A stretch of 64,000 nucleotides of DNA from Cutibacterium granulosum (GTDB taxonomy: Bacteria; Actinomycetota; Actinomycetes; Propionibacteriales; Propionibacteriaceae). Below, one piece after another: positions 1-7,011 of the stretch. The DNA is taken from contig NZ_LT906441.1 in NCBI RefSeq assembly GCF_900186975.1, positions 62,001-126,000 of the forward strand, given 5' to 3'. The notes beneath the pieces were generated by a model that saw only the letters and a list, made by a program, of their open reading frames with translations, did no database searches and had not been told where the DNA came from. Positions within the stretch are counted from its first letter, which is position 1. Each line of letters starts with the position of its first letter. The translations under genes were made by a program, and so were the position numbers.

Positions 1-1244
1 GCAGCGACAAGCACGCACGTGGCCACTCCATCCATCGCCTGGGAGAGTTCTCCCTGGCTCGGGAAGGATGGTGAGAGTCGAATGAATCGGTTCCGTGGAT
101 CCTGGTGCAGCGGATGTGAGGAACCAGCCGGGGTGAGGGCAATTCCAGCTTCCTTCGCCAGCTCGACGACCCGGGTGGCCGTGCCGTCCATGACGGTGAG
201 GTTGACGAAGTAGCCACCCTCCGGCTGGGTCCATGTGGCAACTCCGGTTCCCCCCAGACGTGCTCGGAGGGTGCGCTCCACCAGATGGAACTTGGGGGCC
301 AGGAGTTCGCGATGCCGCCGCATGAGGGAACGTACCCCCTCGGCATCCTTGAAGTACGCGGCATGGCGCATCTGGTTGACCTTGTCCGGACCAATCTTGC
401 GCACCCCGGCGTGGGCCAGGTAGAACTCGAGATTGCCCTTGGACGAGGCCAGGAAGGCTATTCCGTCACCGGCGTGGGTGATCTTGGAGGTCGAGGCGAA
501 CTCCAGGACGCGATCAGGATTGCCAGCTTCCTGAGCCATCCTGAGCACCGGCAGCGGCTGGATCTCGTTGTCGGTGAGATGGTGCAGACCGTAGGCATTG
601 TCCCACAAGATGCGGAAGTCGGGAGCGGCCGGCATCTCCATGAGGCGACGCACGGTTGTCTCGTCGTAGACGGCACCGTTGGGATTGGAGTACATCGGCA
701 CGACCCACATGCCCTTGACCTGCGGATCCGCGGCCAGCCTCTCCACCTCGTCCATGTCGGGACCATGCTCCCCCAGCTCGATGGGAAGCATCTCGACACC
801 CAGATGTTCGCACAGCGTGAAATGGCGATCGTAGCCGGGAACTGGGGCAATGAACTTGATCTGCTGATCGGCCCATCGGCCCTTCGCTCCTGGCAGCTTG
901 TGCAGCATGGCGAAGGTGAGGAAGTCGTGCATGAGGGCCAGGCTGGAGTTGTCGCCAGCGATGATGTCCTCGAGATCGACGTTGAGCAGCTCGGCGAAGA
1001 TCTGCCGGATGTCGACCAGACCGCGGTTGCCGCCGTAGTTTCGCACATCGGTGCCATCGGCGGATTTGGTGGGCACGTCCATGTCGAGCATGTGCCGGTT
1101 GAGGTCGAGCTGCTCGGGGGCTGGCTTGCCCCGGGTGATGTTGAGGTTGAGCTCCTGGGCGACGAGCTCGGTGTGCAGGCGGCGCTGCTCGTCCAGGACG
1201 TCCTGGAGTTCCTCGGGAGACATCTGCGTCAAATCGGTGGTCAT
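1..1244 (-). CDS. aspB: aspartate aminotransferase (partial, C-terminus cut by window edge)
   Basis: PLP-dependent class I-fold enzyme that should exchange amino groups between aspartate and 2-oxoglutarate in the cytosol. The frame is open from an ATG at 1244 to base 1, giving about 414 residues. The reading resembles the actinobacterial aspartate aminotransferase subgroup (PF12897), including NYGGNRGL near the N-terminus, PVPGYDRHF, and STSKITHAGD with the PLP lysine at about residue 254. It ends in AMDGVATCVL, which in this family lies just before the C-terminus, so only a few codons should be missing. It is upstream of nothing else in this window on its strand except murB at 1370, 125 bases away. 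No in-frame stop marks the end, so the gene is easy to miss in an ORF scan. Confidence 0.92.
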   Translation of the reverse strand, partial: MTTDLTQMSPEELQDVLDEQRRLHTELVAQELNLNITRGKPAPEQLDLNRHMLDMDVPTKSADGTDVRNYGGNRGLVDIRQIFAELLNVDLEDIIAGDNSSLALMHDFLTFAMLHKLPGAKGRWADQQIKFIAPVPGYDRHFTLCEHLGVEMLPIELGEHGPDMDEVERLAADPQVKGMWVVPMYSNPNGAVYDETTVRRLMEMPAAPDFRILWDNAYGLHHLTDNEIQPLPVLRMAQEAGNPDRVLEFASTSKITHAGDGIAFLASSKGNLEFYLAHAGVRKIGPDKVNQMRHAAYFKDAEGVRSLMRRHRELLAPKFHLVERTLRARLGGTGVATWTQPEGGYFVNLTVMDGTATRVVELAKEAGIALTPAGSSHPLHQDPRNRFIRLSPSFPSQGELSQAMDGVATCVLVA

Positions 1245-1369
1245 GGTGTCATTTTCCCTCATTGTGTGCCGTGCCCCACGTTCGGGTTGCCAGGTGGGAC
1301 GGCTTGACCGGTCAGGTGAGAGTTCGGAGTCCTGGATGGGAAGTCGAGGCGGACGCGGGAGTCGGGGCC

Positions 1370-2530
1370 TCATGCCAGGCCCCCGCGTACGGGAGTGCAG
1401 GAGACGAATCGCGGCTCGGGAACCAGCGTGATGCCGTAACGATCGTGCACGCCGTCGATGACTGCTCCCGCCAGGGCGCAGATGTCGTCGCTGCTGGCCG
1501 AGGACCTGTTGGTGAGGGCCAGGACGTGCTTGGTCGACAGACTGGCCGCAGCGTCGTGGGTCAGGTCGAAACCGCGATGGAATCCGGCATGGTCGATGAG
1601 CCAGGCGGCCGAGGTCTTCACCCGTCCATCGGGTTGGGGAAAGGCCGGCGCCCCGTCTGGCACCTGGTCGGGCGGGATGATCGGGTTGGTGAAGAATGAC
1701 CCGGCACTCCACGTGTCATGGTCGTCGGGATCGAGGACCATGCCTTTGCTGCCGCGGATGGCGAGCACGGTCTCGCGCACCTTGCGGGAGTTGGCTCGTT
1801 GGCCGGGCTCCACCCCGAGACGCTCGGCGAGCTGGGCATAGGCGACGGGCAACGAGAGCGACCCAAGCAGGAACTGCATGGACACGTCGATGACGAGATA
1901 GCGCCCCAGGTCTTCCTTGAAACGGCTCCAGCGGTAGCCGAACCCGCACTGATCCGCGGTGAAGGTGCGTTGGGCATCCTCCTTGCGGTCCCAGGTACGT
2001 ACCCGAGCGATGAACTGTCCCACCTCGACGCCATAGGCACCGACATTCTGGATCGGGGTGGAGCCGACCAGACCGGGAATCCCGGACAGCGCCTCGGGTC
2101 CGACCCATTCCTGCCCGATGCAGTGCATGACGAATTCGTCCCACACCTCACCAGCGGCAATGGTGGCGAACGCCCCACCGCAGGCGGAGACCTCGGCGTC
2201 GATTCCCTTGGTGTCCACCCGCACCACGGTGCCGTCGAAGCCGTCGTCACCGATGACGATGTTGGACCCCCCACCCAGGATCAGACAGGGTTCGCCACGA
2301 TGGTCACAGTCGCGCACGGTCTGAACCAGTTGTTCCTCGGTGCAGGCGATGACGAGGCGACGAGCCGGTCCACCGATGCGTAGTGTCGTGAGGTCCTTCA
2401 GGGGCACGTCATGGCCGTCGTGCAGGTCCTGCTCATGGGTCACCGACGAGCTGAAGTGCTCGGTGCTGCACGACTCGGTGGGGTCGTCGTCCTCGTAGGG
2501 GCCGATGACGTCGATGGATGGCTGGGTCAT
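1370..2530 (-). CDS. murB: UDP-N-acetylenolpyruvoylglucosamine reductase
   Basis: NADPH- and FAD-dependent reduction of UDP-GlcNAc-enolpyruvate to UDP-MurNAc in cytosolic peptidoglycan precursor synthesis. The 386-residue protein has the FAD-binding LRIGGPA (50-56) and LGGGSN (85-90), the catalytic-region GYRWSRFK with Arg200, AGSFFTNP with Ser278, and a C-terminal PEPRFV glutamate, the expected MurB triad. A 40-residue N-terminal extension is longer than in E. coli MurB. The ATG at 2530 overlaps the stop of the upstream MaoC gene by four bases (ATGA), so it is probably translated from the hadA-hadB transcript. Confidence 0.95.
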   Translation of the reverse strand: MTQPSIDVIGPYEDDDPTESCSTEHFSSSVTHEQDLHDGHDVPLKDLTTLRIGGPARRLVIACTEEQLVQTVRDCDHRGEPCLILGGGSNIVIGDDGFDGTVVRVDTKGIDAEVSACGGAFATIAAGEVWDEFVMHCIGQEWVGPEALSGIPGLVGSTPIQNVGAYGVEVGQFIARVRTWDRKEDAQRTFTADQCGFGYRWSRFKEDLGRYLVIDVSMQFLLGSLSLPVAYAQLAERLGVEPGQRANSRKVRETVLAIRGSKGMVLDPDDHDTWSAGSFFTNPIIPPDQVPDGAPAFPQPDGRVKTSAAWLIDHAGFHRGFDLTHDAAASLSTKHVLALTNRSSASSDDICALAGAVIDGVHDRYGITLVPEPRFVSCTPVRGGLA

Positions 2531-2970
2531 GAGTTCTCCTGAGTGATGACGATCTCGACGCGTCCCAGAACGGTCTGGCCCTCGTGGGTGACGTCCAGGG
2601 ACAGCGTCGCCGTCTGGTCGTCAGCCTTGGTCACCTGTCCCGAGACGATCACCTGGGTGCCCTCGTCGGTGTCGGGGACCAGGACCGGCCGGACGAACCG
2701 GGCCCGCTGGGAGATGATCCGGCCGGGGTCCGCGACCCAGTGGACGACCACCCCGAGGGCAGCTCCCATCGTCCACATGCCGTGGGCGATGACGCCGTCC
2801 ATCCCTGCCGCCCGAGCGGCACGATCCGACCAGTGGATCGGGTTGAAATCGGTGGATGCCCCGGCATAGCGCACCAGGGTTTCCCGGGTCACCGGGATCT
2901 GCACCGGTTCCAGGACGTCCCCCTCGTGGATTCTGGTGCGAGGCACCTCAGGTGCAACGTTCTCAGCCAT
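2527..2970 (-). CDS. hadB: MaoC-like dehydratase, HadB type
   Basis: 147-residue single hot-dog protein of the MaoC (R)-hydratase family, which hydrates or dehydrates acyl-CoA/ACP thioesters. The hydratase motif is visible in TDFNPIHWSDRAARAAG, with the Asp and His expected of the active site, followed by GVIAHGMWTMG. An ATG at 2970 was chosen over the upstream in-frame ATG because it follows a strong GGAGGCC-type ribosome site. It overlaps the end of the preceding hadA-like gene by eight bases, suggesting a heterodimer like mycobacterial HadAB. In mycobacteria the pair serves mycolate synthesis, and the same neighbourhood (tRNA-Thr, tRNA-Met, rpmG) occurs there. This organism probably makes no mycolates, so the substrate here is unknown. 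Confidence 0.85.
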   Translation of the reverse strand: MAENVAPEVPRTRIHEGDVLEPVQIPVTRETLVRYAGASTDFNPIHWSDRAARAAGMDGVIAHGMWTMGAALGVVVHWVADPGRIISQRARFVRPVLVPDTDEGTQVIVSGQVTKADDQTATLSLDVTHEGQTVLGRVEIVITQENS

Positions 2971-3391
2971 CCTGGCCTCCTCGAGTGTGCCACAGGGTAC
3001 TGGACGCCGTGGCGACGTGCTCGTCAGCATCATCCCTGAGGACGACGTCCAGGCCGATCATGTCGGTGTTGCCACGCACTCGCACCGAGGTGATCGTCAG
3101 GGTTGCGGTGATCTCGTCACCAGCGTGCAGCGGGCGTCGCCAGGTGAAGGACTGCTCGGTGTGGATGGTGTGATCCAGACGCAGCCCCAGGTCCGGGTCG
3201 TCGAAGAGTCGCTGCCAGGCGTGCGCGGCGATGACCATGGCGAAGGTGGGTGGTGCCACTGGGTCGGGGCCCTGGTAGGCAGGACTGTCGTCGCGGATGG
3301 CGGTGGCGAACTCGGTGATCTTGGCAGCACTGACGTGATACGGATCGGTCGTCGGGTATGTCCTCCCGACATGATCTTTGCTGATCGGCAT
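2963..3391 (-). CDS. hadA: MaoC-like dehydratase partner, HadA type (FAS1-like dehydratase fold)
   Basis: 142-residue hot-dog protein of the MaoC N-terminal/FAS1-like dehydratase type, which normally lacks the catalytic His-Asp and shapes the substrate pocket of HadB. Recognisable parts are the N-terminal VGRTYPTTDPYHV, then PVAPPTFAMVIA and EQSFTWRRPLHAGDEI. The ATG at 3391 fits family length; the longer reading begins at a GTG within a terminator hairpin and is rejected. It is first of a tight hadA-hadB-murB set. An intrinsic terminator lies between it and rpmG, so a promoter in 3392-3440 is likely, though some read-through from the tRNA-rpmG unit is possible. Confidence 0.82.
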   Translation of the reverse strand: MPISKDHVGRTYPTTDPYHVSAAKITEFATAIRDDSPAYQGPDPVAPPTFAMVIAAHAWQRLFDDPDLGLRLDHTIHTEQSFTWRRPLHAGDEITATLTITSVRVRGNTDMIGLDVVLRDDADEHVATASSTLWHTRGGQDG

Positions 3392-3440
3392 GGTGTCGAG
3401 GCTAGTCCGGCCGCAGGGACCGCCGAGGGAGAACACGCAT

Positions 3441-3477
3441 GAAAAAGGTGAGGCCACCCCACTCGAGTGACCTCACC
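3441..3477 (-). terminator. intrinsic terminator after rpmG
   Basis: On the minus strand an 11-bp stem (one G-U pair), GGTGAGGTCAC with GTGGCCTCACC, closes a short loop and is followed directly by five T residues. It should end most of the tRNA-Thr/tRNA-Met/rpmG transcript before hadA. Confidence 0.75.
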
Positions 3478-3515
3478 ATTGAAGCTCCGCTTCAGCGGAA
3501 GGGATTCACAAGTCC

Positions 3516-3686
3516 TCAGCGCGTCTCGCGGTGCGCGGTGTGCTTGCCGCAGCGCGGGCAGAACTTTGCGAGTTCCATGCGATCGGGATTGTTGCGACGG
3601 TTCTTCTTGGTGATGTAGTTACGCTCCTTGCACTCGGTGCAGGCAAGCGTGATCTTCGGGCGAACATCGCCGGACTTCTTGGCCAT
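3516..3686 (-). CDS. rpmG: 50S ribosomal protein L33
   Basis: 56-residue ribosomal protein of the large subunit. It has the zinc-binding form, with CTEC near residue 18 and CPRC near residue 44, plus the usual [18 protein letters not shown] core. The start at 3686 (MAKKSGD) matches family length; the longer frame runs back into the tRNA-Met gene and is rejected. It lies just downstream of tRNA-Met and tRNA-Thr on the same strand, the arrangement seen in mycobacteria, and is followed by an intrinsic terminator. Confidence 0.96.
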   Translation of the reverse strand: MAKKSGDVRPKITLACTECKERNYITKKNRRNNPDRMELAKFCPRCGKHTAHRETR

Positions 3687-3755
3687 GATTCCTACTTTCG
3701 AGGCGTCGAGAGCTGCCAGATGGTTCAGATGTGTGGTGCACAGCTGAACGCTCGG

Positions 3756-3827
3756 TAGCGGAGGCGGGAATCGAACCCGCGACACAGCGATTATGAGCCG
3801 CTTGCTCTACCCCTGAGCTACCCCGCC
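3756..3827 (-). tRNA. tRNA-Met (CAT), elongator type
   Basis: A cloverleaf reads on the minus strand: acceptor GGCGGGG pairs with CTCCGCT, the anticodon loop is CTCATAA (anticodon CAT), and the T loop is TTCGATT. Discriminator A; CCA is not encoded. The anticodon stem lacks the three G-C pairs of an initiator tRNA. tRNA-Ile2 with a CAT anticodon cannot be fully excluded by eye, but the position beside tRNA-Thr and rpmG favours Met. Confidence 0.9.
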
Positions 3828-3888
3828 ATTGTGCTGACCGACACCGGTTCGGCCGAACCCATTGGGTGATGGGGTCGAGCAGCACCAG

Positions 3889-3961
3889 AGCCCCCAAGCA
3901 GAATCGAACTGCTGACCTTCTCCTTACCATGGAGACGCTCTGCCTACTGAGCTATAGGGGC
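3889..3961 (-). tRNA. tRNA-Thr (GGT)
   Basis: Minus-strand cloverleaf with acceptor GCCCCTA, anticodon stem TCTCC/GGAGA around loop ATGGTAA (anticodon GGT), and T loop TTCGATT. It is the first gene of the tRNA-Thr/tRNA-Met/rpmG unit and starts about five bases after the predicted transcription start. Confidence 0.95.
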
Positions 3962-3972
3962 AACGACCCAGA

Positions 3973-4001
3973 AAACTACACGATGTGCAGCCCCGTTGCA
4001 A
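3973..4001 (-). promoter_or_regulatory. promoter of the tRNA-Thr/tRNA-Met/rpmG unit
   Basis: Sigma-70-like elements on the minus strand: TTGCAA at 4001-3996 and TAGTTT at 3978-3973 with a 17-base spacer, placing initiation just ahead of tRNA-Thr. Confidence 0.6.
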
Positions 4002-4112
4002 ATCGAGATGTCGCGGACATCTCCTTGCGCCGTGACAACCGCCCTCGAGCGATACGTCCTCTAGGCTCGTGGCGACAAATATGCCACAGATCGTGGGAGG
4101 AAAGGAAATCAC

Positions 4113-4823
4113 ATGGCCACCCCACACAACACCGCGGAACCCGGAGACATCGCTCCGCTGGTTCTCATGCCCGGCGACCCCCGTCGTGCCGCACGGATTG
4201 CCGAGGGCTTTCTCACCGACGCCACCCTGGTGAGCGAGGTACGCGGCATCGGGGCATGGACGGGCACGTGGAACGGCACCCCGATGAGCGTCATGGCTTC
4301 CGGGATGGGCATCGCCTCGCTGAGCATCTACGCCACCGAGTTGTACCGGTTCTACGGCATCCAACGCATCTGTCGGGTGGGGACCTGTGGCGGTCTCTCC
4401 CCCGACGTCGACGTGCGCGACGTCGTCGTCGCGGCCAGTGCACACACCAACAATGGCTGCGCGAGCCTGCCGGTTCCCGGAGCCTCACTGTCCATGACGG
4501 CCTCCTTCGACATGCTGCGAGCCGCCGTGGACGCCTCGCGAGCCAGCGGCGCAACCACCCACGTCGGTTCGGTGTTCAGCTCCGACTTCTTCTACACGAC
4601 ACGTCCAGAGGTCACCGAAGGGCTCATCAAGGTGGGCACCCTCGGTGTGGAGATGGAGGCTGCGGGCCTCTATGGCTGCGCCATGGCCGAGGGCAAGGAG
4701 GCCCTGGCCGTACTCACCGTCTCCGACCATCTCACCAAGGACGGGACGGACATGAGCGCCGCGCAACGCGAGACCTCATTCTCCTCGGCCCTGGAGATCG
4801 CCGCTGCAGCACTGACGGCGTGA
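4113..4823 (+). CDS. deoD: purine nucleoside phosphorylase, DeoD type
   Basis: Cytosolic phosphorolysis of purine (deoxy)nucleosides to base and (deoxy)ribose-1-phosphate in salvage. The 236 residues match the hexameric DeoD family in length. Seen are PGDPRRA (20-26, phosphate site), MGIASLSIYATEL, the nucleoside-binding VEMEA with Glu180 and Glu182, and VSDH with the proton-donating Asp205. A GGGAGGAAAGG ribosome site precedes the ATG. A TAGGCT hexamer at 4062-4067 is a possible -10. The gene stands alone between the tRNA-Thr gene (opposite strand) and a terminator hairpin shared with the convergent tRNA-Tyr. Confidence 0.95.
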   Translation: MATPHNTAEPGDIAPLVLMPGDPRRAARIAEGFLTDATLVSEVRGIGAWTGTWNGTPMSVMASGMGIASLSIYATELYRFYGIQRICRVGTCGGLSPDVDVRDVVVAASAHTNNGCASLPVPGASLSMTASFDMLRAAVDASRASGATTHVGSVFSSDFFYTTRPEVTEGLIKVGTLGVEMEAAGLYGCAMAEGKEALAVLTVSDHLTKDGTDMSAAQRETSFSSALEIAAAALTA

Positions 4824-4875
4824 GGAGCAGCCGGCGCTCGTACGTCGCCCCCGACGCCGGTGACGCAGATGCACG

Positions 4876-4906
4876 AAACCCCTGGACCCATTCGATCCAG
4901 GGGTTT
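4876..4906. terminator. bidirectional terminator between deoD and tRNA-Tyr
   Basis: Perfect inverted repeat AAACCCCTGGA with TCCAGGGGTTT separated by a nine-base loop. It ends in T-rich sequence on both strands and lies between convergent deoD and tRNA-Tyr. Confidence 0.7.
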
Positions 4907-4909
4907 GCG

Positions 4910-4991
4910 TGGCAGGTGATGGATTCGAACCATCGTAGGCAATGCCGACGGTTTTACAGACCGCTCCCTTTGGCCGCTCGGGCAACCTGCC
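4910..4991 (-). tRNA. tRNA-Tyr (GTA)
   Basis: Minus-strand class II tRNA, 82 bases, with acceptor GGCAGGT, anticodon loop CTGTAAA (anticodon GTA), a long variable arm and T loop TTCGAAT. Discriminator A; CCA is not encoded. Confidence 0.95.
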
Positions 4992-5017
4992 AAGCTGACG
5001 TGAGCCAGCGACCAGAA

Positions 5018-5046
5018 ACACTAGCAGATGCCAGCGGTAGCTCCAA
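5018..5046 (-). promoter_or_regulatory. promoter of tRNA-Tyr
   Basis: TTGGAG at 5046-5041 and TAGTGT at 5023-5018 on the minus strand with a 17-base spacer. The -10 is preceded by TGC (extended -10). Confidence 0.55.
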
Positions 5047-5084
5047 ACCAGGGCAGCCGCACCGAGTCATGCACAATGGATGTC

Positions 5085-5972
5085 ATGCGCATTGCAACGT
5101 TCAACGTCAACGGGATTCGCGCCGCGCAACGCCGAGGTTTCGAGTCGTGGATCGCCCACCGCAGCCCAGACGTCCTGGGCCTGCAGGAGGTGCGATGCCG
5201 GCCAGCCGATCTGCCAGCAGGAATCTTCTCCGGCTACCACGTCGCCTGGCAGCCGGGCGGCAGGGCCGGACGCAATGGCGTGGCGCTGCTCACCCGCGAG
5301 GAGCCGGCTGCAGTACGCGCCTGGGGTCCTGACCTGGTGACCATGGCACCCAACGGTGACGCCCAGCAGACCGATGGCACGACTGCGGGATTGCCCCGCG
5401 CCCTGCACCCATTCGCCGAGGAGGGTCGCTACGTCGAGGTCGACCTCTCCGAGACTCCAGTCACACTCGCCTGTCTGTACCTGCCCAAGGGTGCCACCCC
5501 AGATCCTCAGGACCAGGCCGCGGTGGACAAGCAGGCTCGCAAGGAAAGCTTCCTTGCCGGTTTCGCCCGTCATCTCACGGCAACCCGTAGACGCGCCGCC
5601 AAGGAGGGTCGCCAGTTCCTCGTCATGGGGGACTTCAACATTGCCCACGAGAACGCCGACCTCAAGAACTGGCGGTCCAACCGGAGGAATGAGGGGTTCC
5701 TTCCCCAGGAACGCGAGTGGTTCAGCTCAATCCTCTCCCCACGCACCCTCGTCGACGTCGTGCGTGCCGCCCACCCCGAGGAGAACGGCCCCTACTCGTG
5801 GTGGAGCTGGCGGGGCAAGGCCTTCGTCAATGACGCCGGATGGCGCATCGACTACCAGTTGGCGACTCCCGATCTCGCCAACTCGGCCACCGCAGCTGGC
5901 ACTGACCGTGACCCCTCCTACGAGGAACGGATCTCCGACCACGCCCCGGTGGTCGTCGACTACGAGTTCTGA
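5085..5972 (+). CDS. xth: exodeoxyribonuclease III
   Basis: 295-residue member of the exonuclease-endonuclease-phosphatase fold that incises DNA at abasic sites in base-excision repair. The family motifs appear in order: ATFNVNGIR at the N-terminus, GLQEVRC (metal-binding Glu), LPKGATPDP, GDFNIAH, a tryptophan-rich YSWWSWRGKAF and the C-terminal SDHAPVVVDYEF with the catalytic Asp-His. ATG 5085 starts directly on the conserved MRIATFN; an ATG nine bases earlier is possible. No clear ribosome site is visible, so a leaderless message is possible. Confidence 0.94.
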   Translation: MRIATFNVNGIRAAQRRGFESWIAHRSPDVLGLQEVRCRPADLPAGIFSGYHVAWQPGGRAGRNGVALLTREEPAAVRAWGPDLVTMAPNGDAQQTDGTTAGLPRALHPFAEEGRYVEVDLSETPVTLACLYLPKGATPDPQDQAAVDKQARKESFLAGFARHLTATRRRAAKEGRQFLVMGDFNIAHENADLKNWRSNRRNEGFLPQEREWFSSILSPRTLVDVVRAAHPEENGPYSWWSWRGKAFVNDAGWRIDYQLATPDLANSATAAGTDRDPSYEERISDHAPVVVDYEF

Positions 5973-6054
5973 AGAGCAATCTCACCCGTGGGCACCAGGG
6001 CTGCATCAGGGCCTCATGTGTGGGCCCTGGATGGGTGGGCTCCAGTGTCGCTGC

Positions 6055-7011
6055 TCAGACTCCGTCGAACATCTGCTCGACCCGACGCCGCGGAACGTCA
6101 GCCAGGCTGGCATGGCTCCAGTGCGGGGTGCGATCCTTGTCGACGAGCTGGGCACGAACCCCCTCGGCGAAATCCGAATCGGCTGTGAAGGCGTGACCCA
6201 GTGCGGTGTCGGTGGCGAGCACCTGGGCCAGGCTGGTGGCCTCCTCGGCCCGAAGCACCGCTTCCAGGGCGACGGCCACCGAGAGAGGACACCGGGTGGC
6301 GATGAGCTGCGCAGCCTCGTGCGCCCGTGGGTCGGGGTGCTGCTGCAACCGGGAGACGACCTCCAGCGGGTCGGCGCAGTCGTAGCACTCCTGGATCCAT
6401 GACGAGTCCCGGGCAAGTTGGCTGGCTGACGCGTCGACCTGCACCGGACGCTCCTGGGCGTCGACGACCTCGTCCACCAGACCGGCCCACAGGGCGGAGG
6501 GTGCGTCGATGCTGGCTCCGGTCATGGCCAGGTGCCGTCCGACCAGACGCGGTGCGCGGGACAGCTCGAAGGTCATGCCGACATCGGGCCACAGTCCGAT
6601 ACCCACCTCCGGCATGGCGAGGACGAGGTCGTCCCGCGCACTCACGTGCTGCCGGATGGACATTCCCAGTCCCCCGCCCATGCTGATCCCGTGCAGGTGG
6701 GTCTCACCGGGTAGGGCGGCAACCGTTGCGTCGACCACGTACTCGTGCTCCAACCAGTCACCCGCCGCATGTGGGTCGTCCATGGCGATCTCCCGCAGCA
6801 GGCGCACGTCGGCCCCGGCACAGAACCCACGTTCCCCCTCACCGCGGATCTCGACCCGGTCAGCCCCAGCAGTGCCCTGCTGCACCGCGTCCAGCATCTG
6901 GGTCGTGAGTGAGTTGATGGCTCGTGGCCGGGTGAGCGTGATGTGGGTGAGGCCGTGCGTGCGCTCGATGCGAATGTCGTCGCCAACAGCCTCGGTGGTT
7001 GGCTGGGTCAT
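6055..7011 (-). CDS. 3-hydroxyisobutyryl-CoA hydrolase-like protein (crotonase superfamily)
   Basis: 318-residue crotonase-fold protein. In valine breakdown this subfamily hydrolyses 3-hydroxyisobutyryl-CoA. It has the first oxyanion-hole region GFCAGADV, the second SMGGGLG, and MPEVGIGLWPDVG, a signature of the HIBCH subfamily rather than ordinary enoyl-CoA hydratases. It is about 30 residues shorter than typical HIBCH. Its ATG overlaps the stop of the mannosyltransferase gene (ATGA), so it is the last gene of the 10.15-6.05 kb minus-strand run. The functional link to the genes ahead of it is not obvious. Confidence 0.85.
   Translation of the reverse strand: MTQPTTEAVGDDIRIERTHGLTHITLTRPRAINSLTTQMLDAVQQGTAGADRVEIRGEGERGFCAGADVRLLREIAMDDPHAAGDWLEHEYVVDATVAALPGETHLHGISMGGGLGMSIRQHVSARDDLVLAMPEVGIGLWPDVGMTFELSRAPRLVGRHLAMTGASIDAPSALWAGLVDEVVDAQERPVQVDASASQLARDSSWIQECYDCADPLEVVSRLQQHPDPRAHEAAQLIATRCPLSVAVALEAVLRAEEATSLAQVLATDTALGHAFTADSDFAEGVRAQLVDKDRTPHWSHASLADVPRRRVEQMFDGV

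Noticed and set aside
3756-3827. tRNA with CAT anticodon as initiator or Ile2 tRNA
   Set aside because: The acceptor begins with a G-U pair and the anticodon stem lacks three G-C pairs, so not initiator. Ile2 is less likely given the conserved tRNA-Thr/tRNA-Met/rpmG context, though not excluded.
3866-5332. 488-codon plus-strand frame across tRNA-Thr, deoD and tRNA-Tyr
   Set aside because: It runs through two tRNA genes and out of frame with deoD, so it cannot be a real gene.
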